A DNA stretch of 64,000 nt from Brevibacillus brevis NBRC 100599 (GTDB lineage Bacteria > Bacillota > Bacilli > Brevibacillales > Brevibacillaceae): contig NC_012491.1 of the NCBI RefSeq assembly GCF_000010165.1, forward strand, positions 2,549,501-2,613,500, given 5' to 3'. A model generated the notes under the pieces. That model ran no database searches. It was not told where the DNA came from and was given only the letters and a program-made list of their open reading frames with translations. Each line of letters starts with the position of its first letter. The stretch's first letter is position 1. Of this stretch, positions 63,250-64,000 are shown one piece after another. A program made the position numbers and the translations under genes.

Positions 63250-63278
63250 GTTGTAACATGGCAAAGAGAATAGTTCAA
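63250..63278 (-). promoter_or_regulatory. Possible leuCD promoter (minus strand)
   Basis: On the minus strand TTGAAC (63278-63273) is 17 bases from TACAAC (63255-63250). The -10 is a moderate match. On the plus strand TATAAT at 63282-63287 could serve the LysR gene, without a good -35. Confidence 0.4.
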
Positions 63279-63300
63279 AGATATAATAATTATAAGAAGG

Positions 63301-63315
63301 ATAGTTTTTGCCTAT
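63301..63315 (+). promoter_or_regulatory. LysR-type operator candidate
   Basis: ATAG-N7-CTAT at 63301-63315 is a dyad of the T-N11-A type bound by LysR regulators. It lies just before the ribosome site of the LysR gene, a position suited to autorepression. Confidence 0.45.
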
Positions 63316-63327
63316 CGGGAGGTCAAT

Positions 63328-64000
63328 ATGGAGTTACGACAAATTCGTTATGTACTCGCTGTTGCGGAAGAACGCAGTTTCTCTCGGGCAGCCAATCGAT
63401 TACATTTGGCCCAACCGTCGTTGAGTCAACAAATTGCGAAGCTGGAGAAAATACTCGGTGTCAGCTTGTTCCACCGCTTGCCGCAGCACGTAGAACTGAC
63501 TGATGCAGGCCAGCGCTTTATACAGGTGGCGCAAACGCTTGTCGACATGTCAGAGGGACTAGAGCGGGAAATGAGAGCTTATGCGGTAGGAGAAAGCGGT
63601 AAATTGCTTGTAGGAAGCTTGCCGATCACAGGGGCGTACGTGCTGCCAAGGGTGTTGCCTACGTTTACCAAACAATTTCCCGGCGTCGAGCTGCAATTGA
63701 TGGAGGAAACGTCGAGTCATTTGGAGCAGCTGCTCGTACGGGGGAAAATTGATGTCAGCCTATTAACCATGCCCATCAGTGATCCGTCTCTGGAAATCAT
63801 TCCCGCAATCAACGAAGAAATCTTTTTGGCGGTACCAGCCAATCATCCGCTCGCGAAACGAAAAGAAGTCGATCTCGCAGAGGTAGCCGATCAGCCTTTT
63901 ATCCTGTTAAAAGAAGGACAAGGCTTCCGCACGATTTCGCTTCGGCTATGTGAGCAGGCGGGATTCCGACCGCGAATTGTGTTTGAGAGCTCGAACATCC
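63328..64000 (+). CDS. LysR-family transcriptional regulator (3' end beyond the window)
   Basis: The 224 residues present begin with a LysR winged helix-turn-helix: MELRQIRYVLAVAEERSFSR, then AANRLHLAQPSLSQQIAKLE and LGVSLFHRLP. The ligand domain starts at about residue 90 with KLLVGSLPITGAYVLPRVLP and includes GKIDVSLLTMP. ATG at 63328 is preceded by GGGAGGT. It is divergent from leuCD, so it may regulate those genes, though the ligand is not readable. The frame stays open to the window end. Confidence 0.9.
   Translation, partial: MELRQIRYVLAVAEERSFSRAANRLHLAQPSLSQQIAKLEKILGVSLFHRLPQHVELTDAGQRFIQVAQTLVDMSEGLEREMRAYAVGESGKLLVGSLPITGAYVLPRVLPTFTKQFPGVELQLMEETSSHLEQLLVRGKIDVSLLTMPISDPSLEIIPAINEEIFLAVPANHPLAKRKEVDLAEVADQPFILLKEGQGFRTISLRLCEQAGFRPRIVFESSNI

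Overview
The window is chromosomal DNA from a spore-forming member of the Bacillales, most like Brevibacillus or a close relative. This is an inference from gene content and order, not a database match. The supporting points are a tryptophan/aromatic block of Bacillus type (trpD-C-F-B-A-hisC-tyrA-aroA), a QcrABC menaquinol:cytochrome c reductase whose cytochrome b is split and whose third subunit carries a fused cytochrome c, bacillithiol genes (bshA, bshB1), the sporulation gene ypjB, an IDEAL-domain protein, frequent GTG and TTG starts behind strong Shine-Dalgarno sequences, and a very long decapeptide-repeat protein ending in a WIxxG tail.

Layout. 1-7752: end of the trp operon and the aromatic genes. 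7753-10633: a possible short terminated RNA, a degenerate amidohydrolase-like gene and an ECF sigma/anti-sigma pair. 10713-17422: a ypiA-like TPR gene, an unknown gene, an IDEAL gene, ypiF, qcrABC, ypjA and ypjB. 17481-18338: a YitT-type membrane protein on the minus strand. 18554-24280: ypjD, dapB, mgsA, bshB1, bshA, cca, birA. 24541-31158: panBCD, a TPR gene and dinG. This order matches the aroE-to-dnaD region of Bacillus subtilis as I know it. 31200-40879 departs from that order: a lipoprotein with a degraded metallo-beta-lactamase motif, rex, an SAH/MTA deaminase, membrane-anchored proteins including a YpmB/TseB-like one, a compact FtsH-like protease with a membrane partner, and the 957-residue repeat protein. 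asnS and dnaD (41097-43190) restore the order.

43296-50187 is a seven-gene polysaccharide cluster: a coiled-coil protein, two GT4 glycosyltransferases, one GT2, a sugar nucleotidyltransferase, a UDP-sugar epimerase and a UDP-glucose dehydrogenase. It resembles the ytcABC/cotSA spore-coat polysaccharide genes and has a sigma-K-like promoter in front. After it come pepF, an RND efflux pair, an SDR, yajQ, a small anchored protein, an acyl-CoA synthetase, a GNAT acetyltransferase, leuCD on the minus strand, and a divergent LysR regulator cut by the window end.

Most genes are ordinary housekeeping genes. The parts that deserve follow-up are the decapeptide-repeat protein (55 uninterrupted 10-residue units), the FtsH-like gene overlapping a small membrane-protein gene, the putative sigma-K-driven polysaccharide cluster, several proteins that keep a fold but have lost catalytic residues (8077-9198, 31200-32105, 56840-57628), and the possible short RNA near 7880-7975. 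No tRNA, rRNA, CRISPR array, insertion sequence or prophage was seen.
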